From Candidatus Aminicenantota bacterium (lineage in GTDB: Bacteria; Acidobacteriota; Aminicenantia; Aminicenantales; UBA4085): DNA of 64,000 nt. Positions 26,476 to 33,998 of the stretch are shown here, piece after piece. Each line of letters starts with the position of its first letter. Within the stretch, counting starts at the first letter, position 1. The stretch is taken from the NCBI GenBank assembly GCA_003141555.1, contig PLMN01000029.1, positions 151,922 to 215,921 on the forward strand, in the 5' to 3' direction. A program made the position numbers and the translations under genes. The notes under the pieces are model-generated. The model saw nothing but the letters and a program-made list of their open reading frames with translations. It did no database searches and was not told where the DNA came from.

Positions 26476-26661
26476 TCAGGATCCGAGGGCCTTCTTGCGC
26501 TGAATGAGCTGACGGGCGTATCGCGATTTCTGTCCGCCTTGGGAAGTCTTGAGCTCATTGAGCTTGACGTCGATCTCGGCCGGGGTCATCTTGTTGATTT
26601 TCTTGTTCCCGGCTTCCTTTTCGCCTTCGGCCCCGGAGGCCGCGACTTGCGTGTCTGCCAT
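26476..26661 (-). CDS. Small conserved-looking protein, function unknown
   Basis: A 61-residue charged protein (start MADTQVAASGAEGEKE, middle MTPAEIDVKLNELKTSQGG, end IQRKKALGS). The helical C-terminal half is strongly basic, so binding to nucleic acid or ribosome is possible but not shown. It has a near-consensus promoter (26708-26736) and AAAGGA before the ATG, which supports a real gene. It lies 156 bp upstream of rpsO on the same strand. Confidence 0.6.
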   Translation of the reverse strand: MADTQVAASGAEGEKEAGNKKINKMTPAEIDVKLNELKTSQGGQKSRYARQLIQRKKALGS

Positions 26662-26707
26662 GATCTTTTGTCCTTTGTCTCTAGGCTTTTTTTATTTTTT
26701 CTCGGTT

Positions 26708-26736
26708 ATTCTACCAGAAATCGACGGATCTGGCAA
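26708..26736 (-). promoter_or_regulatory. Promoter of the 61-residue protein gene
   Basis: TTGCCA (26736-26731), 17 bp, TAGAAT (26713-26708). A leader of about 40 nt, rich in A, leads to the Shine-Dalgarno AAAGGA. Confidence 0.75.
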
Positions 26737-26790
26737 CCGAAATCTTGGCGATGGGCGGGGAAGCGGATTGATGAACGTTCCTCCCGGCGG

Positions 26791-26819
26791 TTGACACGGC
26801 CGGCGTCCCCAGATAGCAT
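26791..26819 (+). promoter_or_regulatory. Promoter of the lipoprotein at 26899
   Basis: TTGACA (26791-26796), 17 bp, TAGCAT (26814-26819). The 5' leader of about 73 nt ends in GGGAGGA. Confidence 0.72.
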
Positions 26820-26898
26820 GAATCGGTGCAGTTCCCGGCGCGCCGCGAGATTCCGGCGGGATGATGGGAGAGCGGACCCGGGCGCCGGGTCGGGAGGA

Positions 26899-27636
26899 AT
26901 GATGATGAGACTGGCCAAGACCGCCGCGCTTCTTTTTGCCGCCACCGCCGCGATGTCGTGCATGTCGTTCAATCTCGGCACCGTCAAGCCGAATATCGCC
27001 CTCGGCAGCGAAATCGTATCGACGCCGGAGCTGAAAGCGATGCTCCAGGAGATCCCTAAGCCCAAAATCGTCATCCGGGTTCCCAACCCGCCGGCCAACG
27101 TGACGGAGGCGGACCGGTTCAATTCCTATATCAACGTGATCGAGAAGACGTTCGTCCAAGCCGGTTATACCGTCCGCGACCGGGCCCTGCTTCAGAACGT
27201 CATGGGAGGCGGAAACGTCGATTACAAGAGCCTCAAGGAAAAAATCGACACGGACCTGATCATCGATATCCTGGGTCTTCAATTCGACGGCTCAACTGCG
27301 GTCCACACGTTCTTCAACAAGACGACGCAGAAGGAGGAGCCGTTCGCGACGCCCCAGACTTATGTCGAATGCGGCTTCGCCTCCCTCGAATGCCGCGTGA
27401 CCATCGTCGACCGGGGGCAGCTCGGGGGGATGTTTACCCTGCGCACGTCGCCAGCCGACGCGCAGGAACTGGATTTCTACATCGACGGGTTCCGCCAGAA
27501 CATGGCCTGGGTGGGTCAGGAATCGGCGGGCCTGTTTCCGGTGCTCCGGATCGTCATTGGCGAAGAGCAGAAACTCCAGTTCACTCAGGTCTTGGCCCGG
27601 CGCCTGATCGATCTTCTGTCCGGCCCCAAGGGATAG
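26899..27636 (+). CDS. Putative lipoprotein, function unknown
   Basis: A 245-residue protein with a lipoprotein-like signal: basic MMMRLAK, hydrophobic TAALLFAATAAMSC, giving Cys at 19. The AMSC lipobox is not ideal. The mature part has two parts: a helical FNSYINVIEKTFVQAGYTV segment and a beta-rich C-terminal half. No family is recognised. GGGAGGA precedes three tandem ATG codons (26899, 26902, 26905), so the exact start is uncertain by two residues. Confidence 0.6.
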   Translation: MMMRLAKTAALLFAATAAMSCMSFNLGTVKPNIALGSEIVSTPELKAMLQEIPKPKIVIRVPNPPANVTEADRFNSYINVIEKTFVQAGYTVRDRALLQNVMGGGNVDYKSLKEKIDTDLIIDILGLQFDGSTAVHTFFNKTTQKEEPFATPQTYVECGFASLECRVTIVDRGQLGGMFTLRTSPADAQELDFYIDGFRQNMAWVGQESAGLFPVLRIVIGEEQKLQFTQVLARRLIDLLSGPKG

Positions 27637-27664
27637 GCCCAGGCCTTTTCCCGGCCGGATCCCC

Positions 27665-28564
27665 CTAGAAGTTGATCTTGATTCCGAATCTCAGCCCCAG
27701 TCCGGAGAAATCGATCTTGGCCTCCCTGACGCTCCGGACCGAGCTCCCGGACGGCGCGACCGCCGCGATCATCGTCGACGGGTACCATTTCCCGGTGTTC
27801 GAATCCAGCCATTCGAAATAATAGAGAGACCCGGAACCGGACGACGTGGTCGTGCCGTCATTCGATTGCCAGTCCCCTTTGAACCCCCCGATGTTGACGT
27901 AGCGGCCGAAGATTTCGAAGACGAAGGCGAAATTGGGGGTGATCCAGTTCTCGGACCCGAATCCGCCGTGGAAGCCGATTCCGTTGGATTTGGAGGTCTC
28001 CGTGTAATTCGAGTAGAGCGTATCGGTCGACCAGTTCTCGGTCATGGCGAACTGGGCTGAATAGAACCCGATCCCGCAGAAAAGATAGAAGCTGCTTTTC
28101 CCCGTCGGAACGAAGATGGAGTGGAAAGCGTAATAAATGCCCAGCTTGACGGGTACGGCGGTGGCGCTGACGGTGTTGGCGTCCGTCTCGGTCGTCGAGC
28201 TGTGGCCGATGATCTGTGTGCCCGAGCCGAAGAGCGTTCCGTTCCGGATAAATCCGGTCCCGATGCTGATCCCGAATTGGGGGGTCAGGTAGAGGATGGC
28301 GTCGGCGTCGAACTCCAAGCCCAAATGGGCCACTAGGGGGGTGACCGATTGATCGAGGGAATATCCGGTCGAGGCGATGAAATCGTCGGTCCGCTCTTTG
28401 AGCCCCCGCAGATATGCGTCGCCGTCTCCCAAAAACTGATAATTGATTCCACCCGTCAGCTTAAATCCGAGCTTCAGGCCCTCCGCCTGGCCCGGCGCGC
28501 TCAGGATGAGGACGCTTGCCGCGGCGATTCCGAGAAGGGCGATCATCCTTTTCTTTCTGTTCAT
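27665..28564 (-). CDS. Outer-membrane beta-barrel protein
   Basis: A 299-residue protein with a signal peptide (RKKRMIALLGIAAASVLILS, cleavage near APGQA). The mature part alternates polar and aromatic residues in strands (LGIYYAFHSIF, SSFYLFCGIGFYSAQF, FAFVFEIFGRYVNIGG) and ends in FGLRFGIKINF-like Phe, typical of an 8-to-12-strand barrel recognised by BamA. Ligand unknown. AAAGGA precedes ATG 28564. It is divergent from waaA. Confidence 0.8.
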   Translation of the reverse strand: MNRKKRMIALLGIAAASVLILSAPGQAEGLKLGFKLTGGINYQFLGDGDAYLRGLKERTDDFIASTGYSLDQSVTPLVAHLGLEFDADAILYLTPQFGISIGTGFIRNGTLFGSGTQIIGHSSTTETDANTVSATAVPVKLGIYYAFHSIFVPTGKSSFYLFCGIGFYSAQFAMTENWSTDTLYSNYTETSKSNGIGFHGGFGSENWITPNFAFVFEIFGRYVNIGGFKGDWQSNDGTTTSSGSGSLYYFEWLDSNTGKWYPSTMIAAVAPSGSSVRSVREAKIDFSGLGLRFGIKINF

Positions 28565-28593
28565 TCTTTTATGTCCTTTAAGCAATTTTGAGA

Positions 28594-28622
28594 ATGATCA
28601 ACGAATGAGGGCTTATTGTCAA
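28594..28622 (-). promoter_or_regulatory. Promoter of the beta-barrel protein
   Basis: TTGACA (28622-28617), 17 bp, GATCAT (28599-28594). The -10 is weak in its first base, but the -35 is perfect. Confidence 0.55.
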
Positions 28623-28660
28623 GGCATGAAAGCGATTTCGGACGCTGGGCGGCCGCCGGG

Positions 28661-28690
28661 TTGACCCCTTCCGAGAATATAAAGTATATT
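28661..28690 (+). promoter_or_regulatory. Promoter of waaA (near-leaderless)
   Basis: TTGACC (28661-28666), 18 bp, TATATT (28685-28690). The first in-frame start that could be used after this, GTG 28700, is 9 nt downstream. Confidence 0.65.
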
Positions 28691-28699
28691 CGTTGGGCC

Positions 28700-29977
28700 G
28701 TGTATGTCCTCTATTCATTTCTGTTGAGCGCCGCTCTTCTGATCGTGCTCCCATCGTATTTCATAAAACTCCGCTTGGGCAAAGGCGAGAGGCTGTTCTT
28801 TGCGGAACGGATGGGGATCAAGCTCCCGGAGAGGAAAAGGCAGGGGCCGTTCCTCTGGATCCATGCCGTTTCGGTGGGCGAGGTCTTGTCTCTCCAAAGC
28901 CTGGTGCGAGAGATTCGGAAGCGCCATCCTTCCTGGGAGATTGGCTTCTCCTGCTTGACCAACGCGGGCTACCGCATGGCTTCCTCGAGGATCGAAGGGG
29001 CGGACAGCCTCTTCTTCGTGCCGTTCGACCTGCGCCGGCCGGTGCGGAGATTCCTGAGGCGCCTCCATCCCGACCTCCTTGTGCTGGCCGAATCCGAGCT
29101 TTGGCCGCGGCTGATCCGGGAGGCGGGAATGTCCGGCTGCCCGGTCCTGGCGATCAACGGCCGCATTTCGGCCCGTTCTTTCCGGCGGTACGTCCGGCTG
29201 CGCCGGCTGGCCCGGCCCCTCCTTGGCGGCGTCAAGCTGTTCCTCGTCCAGACCGAGACGGACCGGTCGCGCCTGGAGACGATCGGCGTTCCCCCGGACC
29301 GGATCTCCGTGGCCGGAAATCTCAAATGCGAAACGCGGCTGCCCGAGTTCGGCGAGGGCGAACTCAGCGAGATGAAGCGGCAGCTCGGCATCTCTCCGGG
29401 CACACGGATGGTCGTGGCGGGAAGCATCCATCGGGGCGAGGAAGGCCCGCTCCTCGAGGCGTTCGCCGCGGCGCGCAGAGTCCGGGGCGATGTCCGGCTC
29501 ATCCTCGCGCCCCGGCATCCGGAAAAATTCGCGGATTTCGAGAAGGAATCGGCCGGCCGATCGTTCATCATCCGCCGCCGGACGACGCCTTCCGCCGGAG
29601 GGCCCTGGGACATCCTGATCCTGGACACGATCGGGGAGCTGGCTCGATTCTATGCGCTCGCCGACGCCGCGTTTATCGGCGGCAGCCTCATTCCCTGGGG
29701 AGGGCAGAACCTCCTCGAGCCGGCCTTCTACGGCAAGCCCATCTTCTTCGGCCCCCACATGGAGAATTTCGCCGATCTGGCCGAGTGGTTCGTCCAGGGA
29801 GGAGGCGCGGCGGTTGTCCGGACACCGGACGAACTTGCGGCCATGTTCCGGTTCGAGGATGAAAGCCGGCTGGCCGGCCTGGGAGCTTCGGCCAAGACGA
29901 TCCTGGATTCGCTTCAGGGAGCCACGGCGAAGACTCTGGACGCCATCGATTCGCTCATGGCCCATGCGCGATCCTAG
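28700..29977 (+). CDS. waaA: 3-deoxy-D-manno-octulosonic acid transferase
   Basis: A 425-residue GT30 enzyme that adds Kdo to lipid A. An N-terminal membrane anchor (VLYSFLLSAALLIVLPSYF), then WIHAVSVGEV, the SVGE motif whose Glu is the catalytic base, and AESELWPRLI, are clear. The C-terminal donor domain has GSIHRGEE and GGSLIPWGGQNLLEPAFYGKP. The GTG at 28700 is selected because upstream TTG starts (28616, 28661) lie before or within the promoter. Together with lpxB it confirms LPS core synthesis. Confidence 0.92.
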   Translation: MYVLYSFLLSAALLIVLPSYFIKLRLGKGERLFFAERMGIKLPERKRQGPFLWIHAVSVGEVLSLQSLVREIRKRHPSWEIGFSCLTNAGYRMASSRIEGADSLFFVPFDLRRPVRRFLRRLHPDLLVLAESELWPRLIREAGMSGCPVLAINGRISARSFRRYVRLRRLARPLLGGVKLFLVQTETDRSRLETIGVPPDRISVAGNLKCETRLPEFGEGELSEMKRQLGISPGTRMVVAGSIHRGEEGPLLEAFAAARRVRGDVRLILAPRHPEKFADFEKESAGRSFIIRRRTTPSAGGPWDILILDTIGELARFYALADAAFIGGSLIPWGGQNLLEPAFYGKPIFFGPHMENFADLAEWFVQGGGAAVVRTPDELAAMFRFEDESRLAGLGASAKTILDSLQGATAKTLDAIDSLMAHARS

Positions 29978-30066
29978 GAACGGGCCGGCGCGCGCCGTCC
30001 CTGGCGCGAAAATCCCGTGGACAGGACGCTCCGGTTCGTTCTAAGATGGGCGGGTTGGATCGAGAC

Positions 30067-31005
30067 ATGAAGCACCGCATCGGCCGAGCGAGGCTCGCAG
30101 GAGCGGCGTCGGTCTTCGCCTTGGCGGGGATCCTCGTCTTGTCATCCGCCTCGGCCCCGCGACCGCGGCCTGTCGGCGATACCCATTCGGTGGCGCTCCA
30201 GGGTTCGCCCGTGGAGCTCGTGTTCCGCTCGCTCCAGCCGGGGGAAGCCATTCTGGCCTTCCTCAAAGACGGTCCCGGGGTCAGGCGGGTCACGCTCCAG
30301 GTGCGGGATGCTAAATATGTCCTTGGCGGGACGGAATGGGGGGCAAAGCCTTTCGCCCTGATCGGGATCGATGTCGCGGCCAAGGCCGAGCCGCTGGACA
30401 TCCGGGTGACCGAAGAGAAGACCGACGGGACGCTCGCCCATTTCGATGAAGCCCTGGCGATCGAACCCAAGGAGTTCCCGCGCCAGCGGTTCAACGTCGC
30501 GGAAGCGATGCTGAATCCCCCCCCGCAGGAGCAAGAGCGGGTCGCGCGCGAGGCGGACCTCGTCCAATCCGTCTTCGACATCTTCACCCCGGAGTGGATG
30601 GCGACGGGCGGCTTCCAGTCTCCGCTTCCCGGCCGCAAGCCGTTCCCGAACTTCGGGCAACTGCGGATCTACAACAAGACGCGCCAGGCGGTCCACGCCG
30701 GCGTCGACATCGCGGCGCCGTGGGGCACGCCTGCTCTGGCATCCAACGCAGGGCGGGTCGTGCTCGCCAGCAACCTCTATCTGAGCGGCGAGACGGTCAT
30801 CATCGACCATGGCCGGGGCGTCTTCACCTTCTACTGCCATTTCTCCAAGATTCTGGTCAAGCGGGGCGACCTGGTGAAGCGGGGCCAGCCGATCGCCCGG
30901 GTCGGCAACACCGGCCGGTCCACCGGGCCGCACCTCCATTGGGCGGTCCGCATCCGCGACGTCCGGGTCGATCCCTTCTCGCTCGTCGACCTGCCCCTGG
31001 ACTAG
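30067..31005 (+). CDS. M23 family metallopeptidase
   Basis: A 312-residue secreted LytM-type peptidoglycan endopeptidase or its regulator. A signal segment (SVFALAGILVLSSASA) is followed by an immunoglobulin-like region and then the peptidase domain (about 195-312). Zinc-binding residues appear as HAGVDIAAPWG (HxxxD) and GPHLHWAV (HxH), so the site looks complete. ATG 30046 is the alternative start; 30067 follows a possible TAAGAT box better. Confidence 0.88.
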   Translation: MKHRIGRARLAGAASVFALAGILVLSSASAPRPRPVGDTHSVALQGSPVELVFRSLQPGEAILAFLKDGPGVRRVTLQVRDAKYVLGGTEWGAKPFALIGIDVAAKAEPLDIRVTEEKTDGTLAHFDEALAIEPKEFPRQRFNVAEAMLNPPPQEQERVAREADLVQSVFDIFTPEWMATGGFQSPLPGRKPFPNFGQLRIYNKTRQAVHAGVDIAAPWGTPALASNAGRVVLASNLYLSGETVIIDHGRGVFTFYCHFSKILVKRGDLVKRGQPIARVGNTGRSTGPHLHWAVRIRDVRVDPFSLVDLPLD

Positions 31006-31035
31006 CCCGCCGATCGGCGGATTCCCCGGCATCCC

Positions 31036-31064
31036 TTGAGGATTTCGGGAAATTGGTATACATT
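31036..31064 (+). promoter_or_regulatory. Promoter of lepB (short leader)
   Basis: TTGAGG (31036-31041), 17 bp, TACATT (31059-31064). The ATG is 14 nt later and has no Shine-Dalgarno. Confidence 0.55.
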
Positions 31065-31078
31065 GGCGCCTGATCGAC

Positions 31079-31774
31079 ATGCCTGAAACGACGAGTCCCG
31101 CCGCCCCCCGGCGCCGCCAGAGCGTCTTCCGCGAATATTTCGAGCTGATCGCCGAGACGGCGGTCTTTGTCTTCTTCGTCATGACGTTCGTCGTCCAGGC
31201 GTTCCAAATCCCCACGGGATCGATGGAGCCGACCTTGCTCGTCGGCGATTTTCTCCTCGTCAACAAGCTGGTCTACGCCGGAGCAGGATCCCCGCTCGAG
31301 GCGAAGATTCTGCCCCGGCGCGACATCCGGCGGGGCGACATCATCGTCTTCAAGTATCCGAACGAGCTCACCAAGGATTACGTGAAGCGGGCGATCGGCT
31401 TCCCCGGCGAAAAGCTCGAGATCCGGAACAAGCATGTCTTCATCAACGACGAGCCCCTCGATGAGGCCTACGCGGTTCACGCGGACGGCCAGATCTATCC
31501 TGCCGGGGCCGAGGTCCGGGACAACTTCGGACCCGTGACGATCCCGGAGGGATCGATCTTCGCCATGGGCGACAACCGGGACAACAGCCAGGACAGCCGC
31601 TATTGGGGATTCCTGCCGCTGTCCTACGTCAAGGGCCGGCCGTGGGTGATCTATTTCTCCTACAAGGCCGAGTCGGATGCCTACCAGAAAACAGGCGTCG
31701 GGGATCGGCTGAAGAAGCTGGTCAGCTTCCTGCCGAAGGCCCGTTGGAGCCGGCTCTTCAAGGTCGTCCGCTGA
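31079..31774 (+). CDS. lepB: Signal peptidase I
   Basis: A 231-residue type I signal peptidase anchored by one helix (AVFVFFVMTFVVQAFQI, about 28-44). The catalytic Ser48 lies in PTGSMEPTLLVGDFLLV and Lys103 in DYVKRAIGFPGEKLEI. GDNRDNSQDSR (box E) is also present near 160. It removes Sec signal peptides at the outer face of the inner membrane. Convergent with the S9 peptidase gene. Confidence 0.95.
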   Translation: MPETTSPAAPRRRQSVFREYFELIAETAVFVFFVMTFVVQAFQIPTGSMEPTLLVGDFLLVNKLVYAGAGSPLEAKILPRRDIRRGDIIVFKYPNELTKDYVKRAIGFPGEKLEIRNKHVFINDEPLDEAYAVHADGQIYPAGAEVRDNFGPVTIPEGSIFAMGDNRDNSQDSRYWGFLPLSYVKGRPWVIYFSYKAESDAYQKTGVGDRLKKLVSFLPKARWSRLFKVVR

Positions 31775-31798
31775 GGGGCGGCCGCCCGGCCGTCGCGC

Positions 31799-33835
31799 TT
31801 ATTTCTTCAGATAGCTTCCCAGCCAGTCAAGCACGGTCTTCCACCAGAGCTCCGCGTTCTGGGGCTTGGAGACGAAGTGGTCCTCGTCGGGGAAATAGAG
31901 GAGCTTCGAGGGAACGTTCATCCGCTGCAGCGAGCTGAACAGTTGGAGTCCCTGCTCGAGCGGGACGCGGAAGTCGTTCTGGCTGTGGACGACCAGCATG
32001 GGCGTCTTGAAGGCCTTGACATAGGAGCTCGGCGACCACTTGGCGTACTGCTCGGGGCTCGTCCAGGGCGTGCCGAGCTGTTCCCATTCCGGGAACCAGA
32101 GCTCTTCGGTGGCGCCCCACATCGACCGCAGGTCGAAGACTCCGTCGTGCGAGACGAGGCAGACGAACCGGTTCGTCTGGCCTTCGATCCAGTTGATGAG
32201 GTATCCCCCGTACGAGGCGCCCGCGGCCCCGACCCTGGCTTTGTCGATGAAGGCGTTCCTCGCCAGAATGTAATCCAAGCCCTTCATGATGTCCTGGTAA
32301 GGCTTGCCGCCCCAGTCGCCGACGATGGCGTCCGAGAACTTCTGGCCGTAGCCGCCGCTCGCGTGGAAATTGATTTCGCCGACGACGAACCCGGCCGCGG
32401 CGAACATCTCGGTGTTCCAGCGGTAGTGGAACTCGTCCTTCCACGGGCCATGCGGGCCGCCGTGGATGAGGAGGACGAGGGGATACTTCTTCGCCGCGTC
32501 GAACGCGGGCGGCCTGACCAGCCAGCCGTGGACCTTGTCCTTCGCCCCGCCCTCGAACCAGAATTCCTCGGCGGGATTCATCTCGAGGCCGGCCAGGAGG
32601 TCGGCGTTGGTGTCGGTGACGCGGACCGCTTTTTTCGCCGCGGCGTCGTAGCTCCAGACATCGGCCGGCCGGTTCATGGCCTCGTCGAGGAGGACGAACG
32701 TCGTCCCGTCCGGGAGGAGGCTGACCCCGTTGAACGTCCTCCCGTCGAGGATCTTGTCCGCCTTCCCGCCGGCGGCCGGGATGCGGTAGAGGGCCGTGCG
32801 GCCCCGCTCGTCCGCGGTGAAATACAGCGCTCCCGAATCGCGGGACCAGAACAGCTCGTCGGCCGAGACGTCCAGGCCGGCCGTGAGGTTGACCGCCTTT
32901 TTGGCCGCCAGGTCGTAGAGCATCACGTCCAGCTTGTCGGATTCATAGCCCGGCCGGGCCATGGCTTTGTAAGCCAGATATTTTCCGTCGGGCGAATAGC
33001 GGGGGGAGTTGTCGTTGGCCTTGCTCGTCGTCACGGCGGTGATCGGCCCGCCGCCGGACGGCGTCACGAAGACGTCGTTGTTCGTCCCGATTCCTTTTTT
33101 CAGGTCGGGATCGACGTTCCGGACGAAGGCGATCTCGAGGCCGTCGGGGGAGAAGGCGTAGTCGGGGTTGCCGCCCAGGTCCATCGGCGGGGCGTCGTAA
33201 TCGCCCGGGGTCACGTCGACCGGCGAGCCGCCGTCCAGAGCCAGGACGAAGACATGGTTCCGGGTGCCGTCCCGCCAGGCGTTGAAATAGCGGAAGAAGA
33301 GGGCGTCGAGGATCCGGGCCTTGACCTTGCCCTTTTCCCAGGCTTCGGACTTCTTCCGGTTCGCCTCGTCGTCGGCCGCGTCGGGATAGACCGAGGAAAC
33401 AAACGCCAGGCGCTTGCCATCGGGCGACCAGACGGGCCCCGTCGCGCCGGTCGAGAGATGGGTCACCGGAGTGGCTTCGCCCCCGTCGATGGCGAGCATC
33501 CAGATCTGGGGAGACCCGCTTCGGCCGGAGACGAACGCGATCCTCCTGCCGTCCGGCGACCAGCGGGGGCTGTTATCCGCCGCCGGGCTCGACGTCAGCC
33601 GCCGGGGGCCGCCGCCTTTGGTCGGCACGAGCCAGATGTCGCTGTCGCCCCGGTTGGCGTCCTTGTCCATGACCGTGACGACATAGGCGATCCAGCGGCC
33701 GTCGGGGGACGGCTGCGGGTCGGTGACGCGCTTGATCTTGATGAAGTCGGCGAACGTCAGCGGCTTCGTGGGTGTCGGCGCGCCGAATCCGAGGCAGGCG
33801 ATGATCGGGATCAGGGCGAGGATGCGTTTTCTCAT
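31799..33835 (-). CDS. S9 family prolyl-oligopeptidase-like peptidase, secreted
   Basis: A 678-residue serine peptidase. A short signal (RILALIPIIACLGFG) precedes a seven-bladed TolB-like propeller (about 25-420; repeated SPDGRRIAF / SPDGKRLAF) and the C-terminal alpha/beta-hydrolase. The nucleophile Ser lies in GAAGASYGGYLINW, Asp in HSQNDFRVP, and His in EDHFV near the end: a complete triad. AGGAGGG precedes ATG 33835. The likely role is dipeptidyl or acylaminoacyl cleavage of imported peptides. Confidence 0.92.
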   Translation of the reverse strand: MRKRILALIPIIACLGFGAPTPTKPLTFADFIKIKRVTDPQPSPDGRWIAYVVTVMDKDANRGDSDIWLVPTKGGGPRRLTSSPAADNSPRWSPDGRRIAFVSGRSGSPQIWMLAIDGGEATPVTHLSTGATGPVWSPDGKRLAFVSSVYPDAADDEANRKKSEAWEKGKVKARILDALFFRYFNAWRDGTRNHVFVLALDGGSPVDVTPGDYDAPPMDLGGNPDYAFSPDGLEIAFVRNVDPDLKKGIGTNNDVFVTPSGGGPITAVTTSKANDNSPRYSPDGKYLAYKAMARPGYESDKLDVMLYDLAAKKAVNLTAGLDVSADELFWSRDSGALYFTADERGRTALYRIPAAGGKADKILDGRTFNGVSLLPDGTTFVLLDEAMNRPADVWSYDAAAKKAVRVTDTNADLLAGLEMNPAEEFWFEGGAKDKVHGWLVRPPAFDAAKKYPLVLLIHGGPHGPWKDEFHYRWNTEMFAAAGFVVGEINFHASGGYGQKFSDAIVGDWGGKPYQDIMKGLDYILARNAFIDKARVGAAGASYGGYLINWIEGQTNRFVCLVSHDGVFDLRSMWGATEELWFPEWEQLGTPWTSPEQYAKWSPSSYVKAFKTPMLVVHSQNDFRVPLEQGLQLFSSLQRMNVPSKLLYFPDEDHFVSKPQNAELWWKTVLDWLGSYLKK

Positions 33836-33951
33836 GGTCCCTCCTGGGCGATTCGTCCCGTCCTCTTCGGCCCCGGGGTGGGCTCGAGAGGGGGAATCCG
33901 TATTCTAATACAGGCCGGGCCGCGCGGGAAGGCGGATTTTCCCGCCTGCCC

Positions 33952-33980
33952 TTGGTCGCGGGCCGGGGTTCATGTATAGT
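33952..33980 (+). promoter_or_regulatory. Promoter of the phosphoglycerate mutase gene
   Basis: TTGGTC (33952-33957), 17 bp, TATAGT (33975-33980). The chosen ATG 33999 is 18 nt away; the leader has no Shine-Dalgarno. Confidence 0.62.
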
Positions 33981-33998
33981 AAGGACTCCTTGCCGTCC

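Noticed and set aside
31775-31798. GC-rich palindrome between lepB and the S9 peptidase
   Set aside because: A short GGCGGCCGCC run without a T tract; not enough to call a terminator.
31877-33979. 700-codon open frame on the plus strand
   Set aside because: Antisense to the S9 peptidase with its complete triad; low-complexity Arg/Asp/Gly translation.
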